A DNA stretch of 58,771 nt from Ruminococcus flavefaciens (GCF_900116855.1 NZ_UETD01000018.1:1-58771), one strand, 5' to 3'. Shown: positions 9,228 through 18,202, counted from the stretch's first letter. A program made the numbers and translations. The notes: generated by a model not told the origin, from the letters alone.

Positions 9228-9327
9228 TTTATCACCTACCAAATTCTAATAGTGCTTTAGTGACAATTGCAAATCACAATAATCTTATTATTTCAAGAAT
9301 ATTTTGTGAATATTTACTATAATTCTT

Positions 9328-9356
9328 ATTATACTACAATTATATTCTTATGTCAA
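9328..9356 (-). promoter_or_regulatory. consensus promoter of the SPFH operon, with flanking inverted repeat
   Basis: Minus-strand TTGACA (9356-9351), 17-base spacer, TATAAT (9333-9328). Just downstream, at 9295-9327, lies an inverted repeat AAGAAT...ATTCTT that also contains two copies of AATATT, a candidate operator. The divergent XRE-type gene at 9429 is the obvious candidate regulator. Confidence 0.75.
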
Positions 9357-9428
9357 GTGGAATATCTACTTTAACGTTGTTTACTCGGTTTGTGCAATTA
9401 TGTATTCTAAATGTTAGAGGTGAGTAAT

Positions 9429-9770
9429 GTGGAACTGGACTATAAACAAGTTGGCTTAAACATAGCAAGACGTAGAAAGGAACTTCATTTAAAGCAAGTC
9501 GAAGTATGCGAGATGGCAGATCTTAATGACAAATATCTCTCGTGCATTGAAACCGCTCGTTCCATTCCTAGCCTTGAAGTTTTCTTACGTATCTGCAATG
9601 CTCTCAACACTACTCCTGACCATCTTCTCATCGGAGCAATAAAAAGCCCAGATTATTCAGAAATGACATTTGCTCTTCTTGATAAGTTTCAGACGTTATC
9701 TCCTGAAAATCAGCGTTTATGCCTTGCCATAATGGATTTGATGCACGACAATTTTAACGATAAGATTTAA
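9429..9770 (+). CDS. XRE-family helix-turn-helix regulator
   Basis: An N-terminal HTH_3 domain spans residues ~5-65: VGLNIARRRKELHLKQVEVC, then LNDKYLSCIE and LRICNALN, the standard Cro/CI pattern. A ~45-residue helical tail follows. The GTG at 9429 is preferred to the in-frame ATG at 9411 because AGAGGTGAG sits 4 bases before it. The gene is divergent from the SPFH operon and shares its ~200-bp intergenic region, so it probably controls itself and that operon; this is inference from position. Confidence 0.8.
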   Translation: MELDYKQVGLNIARRRKELHLKQVEVCEMADLNDKYLSCIETARSIPSLEVFLRICNALNTTPDHLLIGAIKSPDYSEMTFALLDKFQTLSPENQRLCLAIMDLMHDNFNDKI

Positions 9771-9778
9771 AAGAGTTA

Positions 9779-9817
9779 AGGGTGCATACGCTAATTAACG
9801 TATGCACCCTTGTTTTA
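9779..9817 (+). terminator. terminator of the XRE gene
   Basis: A perfect 12-bp stem (AGGGTGCATACG and CGTATGCACCCT) with an 8-base loop and TTGTTTT behind it, 9 bases after the stop. Confidence 0.85.
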
Positions 9818-9915
9818 AAAAACTATATACAGCAAACTGATATGTTTTATCTTTCAACACATCAATTATCTGTTGCTTGAATCTCGCATTATATGCCCTA
9901 ATATTTAGCGTTAAA

Positions 9916-10812
9916 TTATAAATCTTCCTCAACTTCAATACAATTGTCACCATGATATTCAAATCTAAAAATACGGAAGTTTTGAAAGTTTAAAAAGCAT
10001 TTCCAAGATAAGTCATCATCTTTCTTTATCCACATAAATACAATATCAAATGTTTCTTTAAATCTTTGCATAAAGCGGTTTTCAAGAATAAATGACATAG
10101 ATATCCTTTCAGCCCAAAGTTTTTCTAGCATTTTATCATCAGCAATAAAAACGATTTCTTTGCTTTCTCCCGCCATCAAGTTTATGATTCTATTTTTTAT
10201 ATTTTTTTCTCCAGCACATGAATTGTTCCATTTGTTGTTTGAATTTTTACAAATTGCTTCATCAAATGAAAAAGAAAGAAAAGAATTTGTTGTATTCGTT
10301 ATTCTAAACTTAATTCCGTTAGTGTTTGAAATCGAGTCCCAATTTCCTGCTTCATAAAAAACTTTTAGATCTGAAAACAGTATATCTTGTTTAGAAAAAA
10401 CAGATATATCATAGTCAGTTACAGTTATGAAAGGGCGTATTTGTAATTGATAGTTGTATTTTTCAATATCGTAAGCACGCTCAGCTATTGCATTAGCTTT
10501 CTCTGTTATCTCATTTGCTTTTTGAGCCATAGTAACAGCTTGAGTTGCTATTTCATTTGATTTTTCAGTTATCTCATTCGCCTTTTTTGCCATGTCATTG
10601 GAATGATTAGTCTGATATAAAGCATATATAGATAATAACATTGTAGCTCCAAATGATAAAAAGCCAACAATGTATTCAAGCATTCCATCTGCAGTAATCT
10701 GCGATACTCTTTTGTCAGCTTCAATGTGAACAATAAATGCTATAGCATAACCAAAGGTAATAAAAGCTAAAACTATTATACAAATTACAGCCATTTTTCT
10801 CTTTTCTTTCAT
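9916..10812 (-). CDS. membrane-anchored coiled-coil protein, unknown function
   Basis: From the ATG at 10812 (GGAGG, 7 bases upstream) the protein has 298 residues. Two transmembrane helices lie at about 8-28 and 45-65, followed by a repetitive ~50-residue coiled coil in which NEI(T/A)EK(S/A) recurs (near residues 75-125). A ~170-residue soluble domain without recognised motifs completes it. The open frame extends to 11109, but that part crosses palindromic repeats and is not coding. It stands alone on its strand. Similar two-TM coiled-coil proteins occur as anchors in accessory regions; nothing visible assigns a function. Confidence 0.6.
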   Translation of the reverse strand: MKEKRKMAVICIIVLAFITFGYAIAFIVHIEADKRVSQITADGMLEYIVGFLSFGATMLLSIYALYQTNHSNDMAKKANEITEKSNEIATQAVTMAQKANEITEKANAIAERAYDIEKYNYQLQIRPFITVTDYDISVFSKQDILFSDLKVFYEAGNWDSISNTNGIKFRITNTTNSFLSFSFDEAICKNSNNKWNNSCAGEKNIKNRIINLMAGESKEIVFIADDKMLEKLWAERISMSFILENRFMQRFKETFDIVFMWIKKDDDLSWKCFLNFQNFRIFRFEYHGDNCIEVEEDL

Positions 10813-10964
10813 AGTAATTCCTCCGCCTAAATTTTTTGGTACATATATTTTATCATAAATTTTTAGATAATTCAATCGAAATATATTTAACAAGCTGATA
10901 CCTACATATTTGTAAGTATCGGCTTTTGTTCCTATTCGGTTTGATTTAGTTTTCTTTGATAAGG

Positions 10965-11255
10965 GAATCTTACGTTGCAGGGCGTCCCCTCTCAAAAAAC
11001 AGTCCACCGGACTGTTTTTTGATTCACCCCTTGCGGAGCGCTTTGTTTTATTTCGTCGCCTTAAAAGCTGAAAGCGACGACCAGAGGCGCTGCCTCTGGA
11101 CTCTGCCAAAGGAACACAGTCCCTTTGGAATCCCTTACATAGGCTCGGCGTACTTATTGCGCTGTAAGCGATGTACAGATACCATTTTTGATATTATTAA
11201 GCGAGTTTACGAGCGACAACGTGGCAAGCGGTCGAGCTGGCTCAGCTCGAAATTC
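10965..11255. repeat. cluster of palindromic intergenic repeats
   Basis: The 10813-11283 gap holds no gene but a series of palindromes: AAAAAACAGTCC and GGACTGTTTTTT around ACC (about 10997-11023), GTCGC/GCGAC around AAAGCTGAAA-type loops, AGAGGC-GCT-GCCTCT, and CCAAAGG/CCTTTGG. This looks like a REP/BIME-style compound element and lies at the junction where base composition changes from AT-rich to GC-rich. Confidence 0.55.
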
Positions 11256-11283
11256 TGATTTATAATTATAATATAAAGAACAA

Positions 11284-11312
11284 ATCCCGAAGCGGTCATA
11301 TCGCTTCGGGAT
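11284..11312 (-). terminator. terminator of the rhomboid-like gene
   Basis: ATCCCGAAGCG and CGCTTCGGGAT form an 11-bp stem 14 bases beyond the minus-strand stop. The T-tract on the minus strand is short. Confidence 0.6.
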
Positions 11313-11325
11313 ATAAATCATGCGC

Positions 11326-11985
11326 TTATTTGTTACTTTTCCACTTGTAGTAGTACCTGCGGCAGGTGTAATATATTTTCGAGAACATATCCTTTCCGAA
11401 GAAAAGTATCAGGTTCGCCAGAGACAGAAGAATGAATATCCTCGTCTGAAAGCCACCTGCTATAAATACTCCTGCAAGTCCTGCTGCCGATATCAGTCCC
11501 AGCCATTTCACCTTTACGGGAATAAAGAAGAACAGCATTATCTCCACATTCGGGAACAGTATCGCAAAGGCAAGGAAAAGGCTGATATACAGATAATAAT
11601 TAGTCGCATAGCCCAGTATGAATCCTGCTATGATACAGCCTATGACTCCCGTAAAGTAAAACAGGTTGAACTTGAAGCTTCCCCATTGGTGCTCCAGCGA
11701 CGTTCCCATCATCCAGTAGAAATACAGCGCAAAGGCAAGGAATATCATGTTGAATTCGGGAGGCACAAGCACAAAGGAAAGCACTCTCCACACCTCGCCC
11801 TGCATTATCTTCGCACGGTCAAAGGTTATCATGTTGATGAGAAATACCTTGTTATTCGGATTTGTCATGAGTATAACGTCCGCTATGGCAAATATCGCCA
11901 TGCCCAGAACGATATACAGCATAAGGTTTGATATTGAAAAGCGGCGGAACTTCCGCTCAAGCTTGTCAAGCAGCTGATTTAGCAT
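11326..11985 (-). CDS. rhomboid-like membrane protein lacking the catalytic serine
   Basis: A 219-residue protein with six hydrophobic segments. The order and signature residues recall rhomboid proteases: GEVWRVLSF before helix 2, then a GTSLEHQWG turn leading into FYFTGVIG. The GxSG catalytic motif expected in the fourth helix is absent (that helix reads LYISLFLAFAILF), and no matching histidine is evident. It is therefore probably a pseudo-rhomboid, with a chaperone-like or structural membrane role rather than proteolysis. The gene stands alone between palindromic repeats and the ABC-F gene, in GC-richer chromosomal sequence. Confidence 0.65.
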   Translation of the reverse strand: MLNQLLDKLERKFRRFSISNLMLYIVLGMAIFAIADVILMTNPNNKVFLINMITFDRAKIMQGEVWRVLSFVLVPPEFNMIFLAFALYFYWMMGTSLEHQWGSFKFNLFYFTGVIGCIIAGFILGYATNYYLYISLFLAFAILFPNVEIMLFFFIPVKVKWLGLISAAGLAGVFIAGGFQTRIFILLSLANLILFFGKDMFSKIYYTCRRYYYKWKSNK

Positions 11986-12058
11986 CGCATTACCTCGTTT
12001 CTTATTTCAGATGAGTTCAGTATATCACGGGAAATACCGTTTGTCAAGGAGCTGTCTC

Positions 12059-13846
12059 TCATACGGTCTCGCCGCGCCCGATGCGCTCTGCAAGGTCATT
12101 GAGATACACCCAGCGCTCCATTTTCTCGTCAAGCTCCTTTGAAAGGGCGTCCTTTTTGTCAGACAGTTCCTGAAGCCTTACATAATCGGAGGTATTGGCG
12201 GACATCTCCTTTTCCGTGTCAGCAATAGCCTGCTCCAGAGCGGCGATATCATCGTCTATGGTGTCATACTCCCTCTGCTCCTTAAAGGAAAAGCGGAGCT
12301 TTGTCCTGCCCGTGTAGACTCTCTCCTTCTTCTCGCACTTCTTTTTAGGCTTTTCAGTCTCGGCGGAGGTGAGTGCCTTCTCCGCATAGTCGGAGTAGTT
12401 TCCGTTGAAGCGATTGCACTGACCGTCCTTGAACTCGAATATCTCGTCTGCCATCTTGTCGAGGAAGTACCTGTCGTGGGACACCGCTATGACGGCTCCG
12501 CTGAAGCTCTCAAGATAGTCCTCGAGAATGGTGAGAGTAGTTATGTCAAGGTCGTTGGTAGGCTCGTCGAGGAGGAGTATATTGGGCGCTGTCATAAGGA
12601 TCTTCAGCAGGTACAGCCTTTTGCGCTCGCCCCCCGAAAGCTTCTCTATCCTGTTCCACTGGAGCTCGGGAGTGAACAGAAAGCGCTCCAGCATCTGTGA
12701 AGCCGTGACAGTTCCGTCGGGAGTCTGCACCCTGTCGGCGGTCTCCCTGATATAGTCGATAACGCGGAGGGTGGGGTCCATGGACTCGCACTCCTGCGAG
12801 AAATAGCTTATGTTAACGGTGTCGCCGAGAACTATCCTGCCCTTGTCGGGAGAGACCTCTCCCGTCAGCATTTTCAGGAAGGTGCTCTTGCCTGCGCCGT
12901 TGCGTCCCACAATGCCTATCCTTGCGTCACGGGAGATAATGTATGAGAAATCGGTGATGAGGGGCTTGCCGTCAACGGTCTTGCTGATGTCCTCTATCTC
13001 TATGGTCTTTTTGCCCAGTCGGGAGGACACGGACTGAAGCTTCAGCTTCTCGGCTTCCACTGGTATCTCGCGGTTTTTAAGGGCTTCAAATCGCTCTATC
13101 CTGTCGCGGGACTTGGTGCCCCTTGCACGGGCTCCCCTGCTTATCCATTCGAGCTCTCTGCGGTAAAGGCTCCTGTTCTTGCGCTCGGCAGCAGCCTCGT
13201 CAGCCTCTCTCTGCGCCTTTTTCGTAAGATAGTCGCTGTAATTGCCGTCGCTGACGTAAAGGCTTCCCTTGTCCACCTCGGCTATCCTGCCGCATATCTT
13301 GTTGAGGAAGTATCTGTCGTGGGTGACCATGACAATGGCGCCGCGGTACTTCATGAGCAGTTCCTCAAGGAGCTGTGCGGTCTCGTTGTCAATGTGGTTG
13401 GTGGGCTCGTCCAGAAGCAGTACGTCACTGGGCTGCACCAGTGCGGCAGCTATGCCTGCGCGGCGCTTTTCTCCACCCGAAAGAGTGCTTATATCGCGGT
13501 CGTAGTCGGTTATTCCCAGCTTCGCCAGCACGGACTTCGCCTCATACTCCTTTGCCTCTTTAAGGTCATCGGGCAGATGTGCAAGCACCTGTGAAAGAAT
13601 GCTTCCCCTGTCATCAAATTCGGGTATCTGGGGCAGGTAGGATATCCTTATGCCGCCTGTCCTGATGACCTCGCCGCCGTCGGGCTCCTCAGCCCCTGCC
13701 AGTATCCTCAGCAGGGTGGACTTGCCCGTGCCGTTTATTCCTATGATGCCCACCTTGTCTCCCTCATTGAGGAAAAAAGACACGTTGTCGAGCACCTTTC
13801 TCTCCATGTATGTCTTGGATATATTCTGAGCCGTAAGCAGTATCAC
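12059..13846 (-). CDS. uup: ABC-F family ATPase, Uup-like
   Basis: Two ABC ATPase domains lie in one soluble chain of 595 residues. The first has GINGTGKST, signature LSGGEKRRAG and LLLDEPTNHID; the second GRNGAGKST, LSGGERKRLY and LLLDEPTNDLD. Between them is the basic ABC-F linker. The C terminus (about 515-595) is a charged coiled coil starting RTKLRFSFKEQ, as in the DNA/ribosome-binding tail of Uup. No membrane segments are present, so it is not a transporter. ABC-F proteins act on the ribosome; Uup homologues are linked to translation or precise transposon excision. Housekeeping-type codon use and GC content. Confidence 0.85.
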   Translation of the reverse strand: MILLTAQNISKTYMERKVLDNVSFFLNEGDKVGIIGINGTGKSTLLRILAGAEEPDGGEVIRTGGIRISYLPQIPEFDDRGSILSQVLAHLPDDLKEAKEYEAKSVLAKLGITDYDRDISTLSGGEKRRAGIAAALVQPSDVLLLDEPTNHIDNETAQLLEELLMKYRGAIVMVTHDRYFLNKICGRIAEVDKGSLYVSDGNYSDYLTKKAQREADEAAAERKNRSLYRRELEWISRGARARGTKSRDRIERFEALKNREIPVEAEKLKLQSVSSRLGKKTIEIEDISKTVDGKPLITDFSYIISRDARIGIVGRNGAGKSTFLKMLTGEVSPDKGRIVLGDTVNISYFSQECESMDPTLRVIDYIRETADRVQTPDGTVTASQMLERFLFTPELQWNRIEKLSGGERKRLYLLKILMTAPNILLLDEPTNDLDITTLTILEDYLESFSGAVIAVSHDRYFLDKMADEIFEFKDGQCNRFNGNYSDYAEKALTSAETEKPKKKCEKKERVYTGRTKLRFSFKEQREYDTIDDDIAALEQAIADTEKEMSANTSDYVRLQELSDKKDALSKELDEKMERWVYLNDLAERIGRGETV

Positions 13847-13959
13847 TTGCGTTCACTCCCTGATAAAAAATAGCTGTTATAATTATATCACAGATCAGCC
13901 GAAAAGGCAAACCTGTCCGCGGACTGCTCTGACGCAGGATAAATACGAGAAGAAAATTG

Positions 13960-13988
13960 TTGATTTTTTGCCGATTTAGTGGTATAAT
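13960..13988 (+). promoter_or_regulatory. promoter of the macro-NADAR gene
   Basis: TTGATT (13960-13965), 17-base spacer, TATAAT (13983-13988), leaving a leader of about 120 bases before the ATG at 14115. Confidence 0.7.
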
Positions 13989-14114
13989 TGATATATGTGC
14001 ACAAATTAGTTCAACATAAGCTGTAAATAATCTCCCTGACCGCAAATATCTCACTCTCCGACTCCCTCACAAGCGGCTCAGGCATATACATATTTCCGAA
14101 AAGGGGGAATTCCA

Positions 14115-15173
14115 ATGGGTAATATCTCTGTCGTCAGATCGGATATAACTCTGCTTGAAACAGACGCAATAGTAAACGCTGCAAATAATCACCTCTCAGC
14201 AGGGGGAGGAGTCTGCGGTGCCATATTCTCGGCAGCTGGCTACTCGGAATTGAAGGCTGCCTGTGATGAGATAGGCTTCTGCAATACGGGCTCCGCTGTG
14301 GTAACGCCTGCATTCTCACTGAATGCAAAGTATATCGTTCACGCTGTGGGTCCTATCTGGCGCGGCGGCGATCAGGACGAGGACAAACTGCTGTACAGCG
14401 CATATTACAGCTCACTTACCGCTGCTGCCGAAAAGGGCTGCCGCTCTATCGCCTTTCCTCTGGTCTCCGCAGGCATATACGGCTACCCCAGCGAGGAGGC
14501 GTGGAGGATAGCTCTCACCGCCTGCCGCGACTTTACGGAAAATACGGACATGGACGTCAGATTTGCCGTGCTCTCCGATGAGCAGTTCAGCATGGGAAAT
14601 TCCTTGCTCAGCGAGCTTCTCCCCCGTAAGAACAGCGGCACACAGACTGCGGCTGAAATGGACAGGCTCCGCATAGGTAATTCAGAGACCGACGCCATAT
14701 TCTTTTACAGAGTGGGCGACGCTTACGGCGCTTTCAGCAACTGGGCTCCCACACCGTTTACCGTTGACGGTGTGAGCTTCAGCACCGCCGAGCAGTACAT
14801 AATGTACCGCAAGTGCCTGACCTTCGGCGATAACGTCACCGCAGAAAAGCTGCTGAGCTACGACTCTCCCAAGGAGCAGAAGGCTCTGGGCAGAGAGGCA
14901 GCAGGCTACATCGACAGCGTATGGGCTGGAATAAGACAGACTGTCGCTATAAGAGGTCTTTACGCCAAGTTCTCGCAGGACGCCGAGCTGAAAAGGCTCC
15001 TCCTCGGCACAGGTGACGCCGTACTGGTGGAATGCACCTCCAACGACCGTATATGGGCGTGCGGTCTTGACAAGGACGACGATGACAGGCTCTCCGCGGA
15101 CAGGTGGAAGGGACAGAATATTCTGGGCTTCGCGCTTATGGAGGTCCGCAATATGCTGAGAGCAGAGGGCTGA
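14115..15173 (+). CDS. macro domain-NADAR fusion, ADP-ribose hydrolase
   Basis: Residues ~1-165 are a macro domain: DAIVNAANNHLSAGGGVCGAIF is the ADP-ribose loop, with KYIVHAVGPIW and the glycine-rich PLVSAGIYGYP loop. Residues ~195-350 are a NADAR (YbiA-like) domain: FYRVGDAYGAFSNWAP, then FSTAEQYIMYRKC and DRIWACGL. Macro domains bind or remove protein- and nucleic-acid-linked ADP-ribose; NADAR enzymes are reported to cleave ADP-ribosyl-guanine and riboflavin intermediates. The fusion suggests reversal of ADP-ribosylation with more than one linkage. The ATG follows AAGGGGGAA at a good distance. No DarT-like toxin gene is adjacent. Confidence 0.85.
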   Translation: MGNISVVRSDITLLETDAIVNAANNHLSAGGGVCGAIFSAAGYSELKAACDEIGFCNTGSAVVTPAFSLNAKYIVHAVGPIWRGGDQDEDKLLYSAYYSSLTAAAEKGCRSIAFPLVSAGIYGYPSEEAWRIALTACRDFTENTDMDVRFAVLSDEQFSMGNSLLSELLPRKNSGTQTAAEMDRLRIGNSETDAIFFYRVGDAYGAFSNWAPTPFTVDGVSFSTAEQYIMYRKCLTFGDNVTAEKLLSYDSPKEQKALGREAAGYIDSVWAGIRQTVAIRGLYAKFSQDAELKRLLLGTGDAVLVECTSNDRIWACGLDKDDDDRLSADRWKGQNILGFALMEVRNMLRAEG

Positions 15174-15196
15174 CGCCCGTAAAATAACAGCAAAAC

Positions 15197-15229
15197 AGCC
15201 GCAGAGAGCAGATGCTCCCTGCGGCTTTT
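15197..15229 (+). terminator. terminator of the macro-NADAR gene
   Basis: AGCCGCAG...CTGCGGC stem with an inner GAG/CTC pair, followed by TTTTC; 24 bases after the stop, facing the convergent GNAT gene. Confidence 0.75.
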
Positions 15230-15241
15230 CTTATGTACGGA

Positions 15242-15742
15242 CTATTTCCTTATCCTCACATAGTAATTCTCCCCGTCCTCGTGATGGATATATCCGCCGT
15301 TGTTTTCCATCACCTTCAGCGATGCGGGATTGCTCTTTTTTACGCGAAGGTATATCTCCTCCTCGGCAACTGCGTCCCTTATCTCCTCAAGGAGCAGCTT
15401 CAGCCCCTGTGTGCCGTATCCTTTGCCGCGGTATCCGGGAGCGATGTAGTAGCCGATATGTCCCGAGCCCCCGGCAAGAGCTTCCGTGAGAAAATGCCGG
15501 AAGTGGAATGTGCCCACGATAGTTTCATCATCACGAAGATAGTACACGGTCTGGGGCACATAGCCCTCGGGAAGCTGCTCTCCCAGCGACTGGGCGATAA
15601 TGGTGTCAAGAGCGACGCCGAAGTCCTCGCGGCTTATGCCGTGATAGTCGTTGATGAAGCCGTTCTCGTCCTCGGGGATACTGCGCTGGAACAGCCATTC
15701 GCTTTCGGCGTCCTCGTAATTTGCTGCTTTAAGATAAAGCAT
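15242..15742 (-). CDS. GNAT-family N-acetyltransferase
   Basis: A 166-residue single-domain GNAT protein. The acetyl-CoA loop is visible as APGYRGKGYGTQGLKLLL, preceded by GHIGYYI and followed by LRVKKSNPASLKVMENNGG, the usual end of the fold. The substrate cannot be read from the sequence. It begins 4 bases after the stop of the gene at 15747, so the two are translationally coupled. Typical chromosomal acetyltransferase of Clostridia. Confidence 0.8.
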   Translation of the reverse strand: MLYLKAANYEDAESEWLFQRSIPEDENGFINDYHGISREDFGVALDTIIAQSLGEQLPEGYVPQTVYYLRDDETIVGTFHFRHFLTEALAGGSGHIGYYIAPGYRGKGYGTQGLKLLLEEIRDAVAEEEIYLRVKKSNPASLKVMENNGGYIHHEDGENYYVRIRK

Positions 15743-15746
15743 ACCG

Positions 15747-16199
15747 TCACTCCTTTGCGTTATTTACGGGAGCTTCGCGGAAGAAAAGCCCCTCTGCGGA
15801 GACCAGCTGCGAAAGAAGCTCCCTCGCTTCGCCGCCGATGTTGTACACCGTCATGTACAGGTCGCCGCCGTAAAATGTGATAAGCGCGTCGCACTCGGGC
15901 AGGTATATATTCACAAAGCCCCTGTCCTCGCGGAATACCTTCTCCAGCAGAGCCGCCAGCCGCGCTGCCTGCGGCTGCTCCGCGGTGCCCTCCTCTGTGA
16001 CCGCCGTCATGTCATAGCAGCAGTACAGCCTGAGAAGGATACGGGTCAGCCTGCGGTCAAGTTCGGACCTGTGGCTGCGGAAATATTCCTCCACGCTGAA
16101 ATACCGTCCTCCTGCGTCCCGGGAAACGGTCTCTGGCAGTATATCTATCAGATACGCCTCTTTCTCAAAAAGCTCCTCTATCCTTGTGCTTACGTCCAT
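15747..16199 (-). CDS. hypothetical protein (150 aa) upstream of GNAT
   Basis: The ATG at 16199 follows CAGGAGG at 6 bases and is preferred to the upstream frame opening at 16274. The product is soluble, mixed alpha/beta, with an acidic N-terminal part and a beta-rich C-terminal end (YGGDLYMTVYNIGG). No known motif is visible. Coupling with the acetyltransferase gene suggests a related role; function unknown. Confidence 0.65.
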   Translation of the reverse strand: MDVSTRIEELFEKEAYLIDILPETVSRDAGGRYFSVEEYFRSHRSELDRRLTRILLRLYCCYDMTAVTEEGTAEQPQAARLAALLEKVFREDRGFVNIYLPECDALITFYGGDLYMTVYNIGGEARELLSQLVSAEGLFFREAPVNNAKE

Positions 16200-16326
16200 A
16201 TTATCCTCCTGTCGGCGAAAACTGCGACCAGCCATTTCCATAACAGCAGCGCATGAAAATGTTATTTTTGCCATTTATTAAGACTTCACTTTGTGACATT
16301 CATTAAGCAGTTTTCTCTATTCCGAG

Positions 16327-16737
16327 TTACTTTGATGTCCTTCTTTTTCCCGTCCTTATGAAGTCCATGAGCTGCTCGAGGTCGTCAAAATCGTCGTAGT
16401 CTCCCATAATACCGGTGCGGTGGTAGACTATCCCTGCCTGCTCATTGCGCTCAAGGCAGTCCAGAAGAGCTTCCACGCCGTAACGCCGCGCATACTCCGC
16501 AAAAGCCCTCGCCTTTATCTTCTCCTTGAAAAGACCCTTGCGGCAGTCTGCGGGACTGCACTCATAGCAGCCTGCTATCTCCTTCTCCAGTACACATTTC
16601 CTGTTCTCGCACCACTCTGCGTCCTTGCACCACGAAAGGTCAAGAAAGCCGTCCTGCCTGCAGCCTCTGCACTCCACATTCTCACTGCACAGACAGCAGG
16701 CAAGTCCGCAGCGAGCTATTCCCAATTCTCGTTTCAT
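16327..16737 (-). CDS. cysteine-rich DUF3795-like protein
   Basis: The 136-residue product begins with a dense cysteine pattern (CGLACCLCSE, CRGC, CKDAEWCENRKC, CYECSPADC), matching the N-terminal cysteine cluster of DUF3795 proteins, followed by a helical tail with LFKEKIKARAFAEYARRYG. The cysteines probably bind a metal or an iron-sulfur cluster. It sits 14 bases downstream of the VOC gene on the same strand. The molecular role of the family is not established. Confidence 0.75.
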   Translation of the reverse strand: MKRELGIARCGLACCLCSENVECRGCRQDGFLDLSWCKDAEWCENRKCVLEKEIAGCYECSPADCRKGLFKEKIKARAFAEYARRYGVEALLDCLERNEQAGIVYHRTGIMGDYDDFDDLEQLMDFIRTGKRRTSK

Positions 16738-16751
16738 TTATGCTCCTCCGT

Positions 16752-17135
16752 TCAGTCCGTTATCTCAATGATATTTCCCTCTATGACCGCAATGCAGCTC
16801 TCGTAATAGCCGTCTCCCGTGGTCCGCGGACCGCTTTTCACCTCATAGCCTGCTCCGCGGAGCTTTTCTGTCAGCTCGTCCACTTTCTCCCTGCTTCCCA
16901 TGCTGAAAGCTATGTGAGCGTAGCCCATATGCTCCGAGGACTTGTCCGTATCAGCCACCCCGGGCTTGTTCATGAGCTCCAGTCTCGCTCCGTCATCAAA
17001 GCTTATGAAGTATGACCTGAAACCTGTGTTCATGTTGTGGTAACCGTCATTAGAACGTCCGCCGAGATGCTTCACAAAGAAGTCCCTTGCAGCTTCCAAG
17101 TCACTGACATACATTGCAATATGTTCAATACGCAT
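16752..17135 (-). CDS. VOC (glyoxalase/bleomycin-resistance) family protein
   Basis: A 127-residue single VOC domain: it opens [20 protein letters not shown], contains DGARLELM in the first module and [18 protein letters not shown] in the second, and ends GNIIEITD. Metal-ligand positions (His5, Glu near residue 54, His near 74, Glu near 124) are in place. It may be a glyoxalase I-like enzyme or a resistance binding protein; the substrate is not readable. It lies 11 bases after the flavodoxin-like gene and is probably in the same operon. Confidence 0.8.
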   Translation of the reverse strand: MRIEHIAMYVSDLEAARDFFVKHLGGRSNDGYHNMNTGFRSYFISFDDGARLELMNKPGVADTDKSSEHMGYAHIAFSMGSREKVDELTEKLRGAGYEVKSGPRTTGDGYYESCIAVIEGNIIEITD

Positions 17136-17146
17136 ACTGTTCTCCC

Positions 17147-17779
17147 TTATACCATTTCCGCACCCATTTCAAAGGCTTTTTTCATCTCCTGGGGGAACAC
17201 GGTCTCATGGCGCTTCTGCTTGGACTCAGGGTCGAACATGGTCCACTGCCAGTCGGTCTTGCTGTAATCTTTCAGCTGAAGTGTATCCCCGCTTATCAGT
17301 GTCTTTGTCGGTCCCACAAAGCGTTCCAGAGTCTGCTGATAATTCTGCACAAGTCCGCTGTACATAGTATCGGGAGCATTGCTGGTCATGACGAAAAGCA
17401 CAGGTATCACATTCTGATTGCAGCAGGGGTTCTCCACGTTATAGGTAAGGCTCTGGAAGATAAGGCGCTCATACAGCGCACGGAATGAAGCCGTGGGCTC
17501 AGAGAGATAATTGGGCGAGCCTATGATAAGTCCGTCAGCGGTGCGGATAGCGTCAAGCACAGGTGTCAGCCCGTCCTTACAGACGCAGCGTCCCTTGTTT
17601 TTCTCGCGCTTGCAGCCGAAACATGAAATACATCCCGTGTACCTTTCAAGTCTGAAAAGGTCAAATCGTATTATCTCAGCACCCTTGGACTCCGCGCCCT
17701 TGGCTGCCTCTGTTATCAGTGTGTCGGTGTTCCAGCCCTTTCGCGGACCTGCGTTTACTACAACTATTTTCTTGCTCAT
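17147..17779 (-). CDS. flavodoxin-fold NADPH-dependent FMN reductase-like protein with cysteine motif
   Basis: Read from the ATG at 17779 (AAAGGAG, 7 bases upstream) this is 210 residues. It has the flavodoxin-like start [19 protein letters not shown], then a [20 protein letters not shown] insertion, a four-cysteine motif typical of iron-sulfur flavoproteins of anaerobes, and [20 protein letters not shown] around the FMN phosphate. The combination suggests an iron-sulfur flavoprotein or a flavodoxin-family oxidoreductase. First gene of a small operon with the VOC and DUF3795-like genes. Confidence 0.8.
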   Translation of the reverse strand: MSKKIVVVNAGPRKGWNTDTLITEAAKGAESKGAEIIRFDLFRLERYTGCISCFGCKREKNKGRCVCKDGLTPVLDAIRTADGLIIGSPNYLSEPTASFRALYERLIFQSLTYNVENPCCNQNVIPVLFVMTSNAPDTMYSGLVQNYQQTLERFVGPTKTLISGDTLQLKDYSKTDWQWTMFDPESKQKRHETVFPQEMKKAFEMGAEMV

Positions 17780-17870
17780 GATCATACTCCTTTTCTGTTT
17801 TTGCGTATTGCATCGGAAATGCATCTGTTTGCCCGCTCTAAAGACGACAGACTTATATTCTTTTCACTCA

Positions 17871-18058
17871 TTATAACATAAAAGCTATGTGATAACAAGA
17901 AGCGCGGAGATAAAGCTGATGTTTTTTCATTTATACCGCGAACCAGCCTGCGGGGGCTCCCCGCTTATAACATAAAAGCTATGTGATAGCAAGGAGCGCG
18001 GAGATAAAGCTGATGTTTTTTCATTTATACCGCGAACCAGCCTGCGGGGGCTCCCCGC
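17871..18058. repeat. two tandem copies of a 94-bp unit ending in a GC palindrome
   Basis: Units 17871-17964 and 17965-18058 are nearly identical (two or three differences near the start), beginning TTATAACATAAAAGCTATG and ending GCGGGG-GCT-CCCCGC. A third partial start (TTATAGCATA) follows at 18059. The same CTGCGGGGGCTCCCCGC junction separates the two copies of an otherwise different repeat at 23491-23680. Confidence 0.85.
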
Positions 18059-18105
18059 TTATAGCATATTTGCATTTGCAATGTCAACAATCGCACACAG
18101 CAAAG

Positions 18106-18142
18106 AGTCCGGATACAGTCTTGAATAAACTGTATCCGGACT
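18106..18142. terminator. bidirectional terminator after the SUKH gene
   Basis: A 14-bp stem, AGTCCGGATACAGT and ACTGTATCCGGACT, with a 9-base loop. T-rich sequence follows on both strands (better on plus: TTGTTTTT). Confidence 0.75.
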
Positions 18143-18202
18143 TGTTTTTATATCCAGATCATTTGCGCCGCCTGTTACTGCGGCTGCGTTATTCTGGACA
18201 TA

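Noticed and set aside
11320..11931. 203-codon plus-strand frame
   Set aside because: Shadow of the rhomboid-like membrane protein on the minus strand; no ribosome site.
15212..15880. 222-codon plus-strand frame opposite the GNAT gene
   Set aside because: Shadow frame; the GNAT motifs and ribosome site are on the minus strand.
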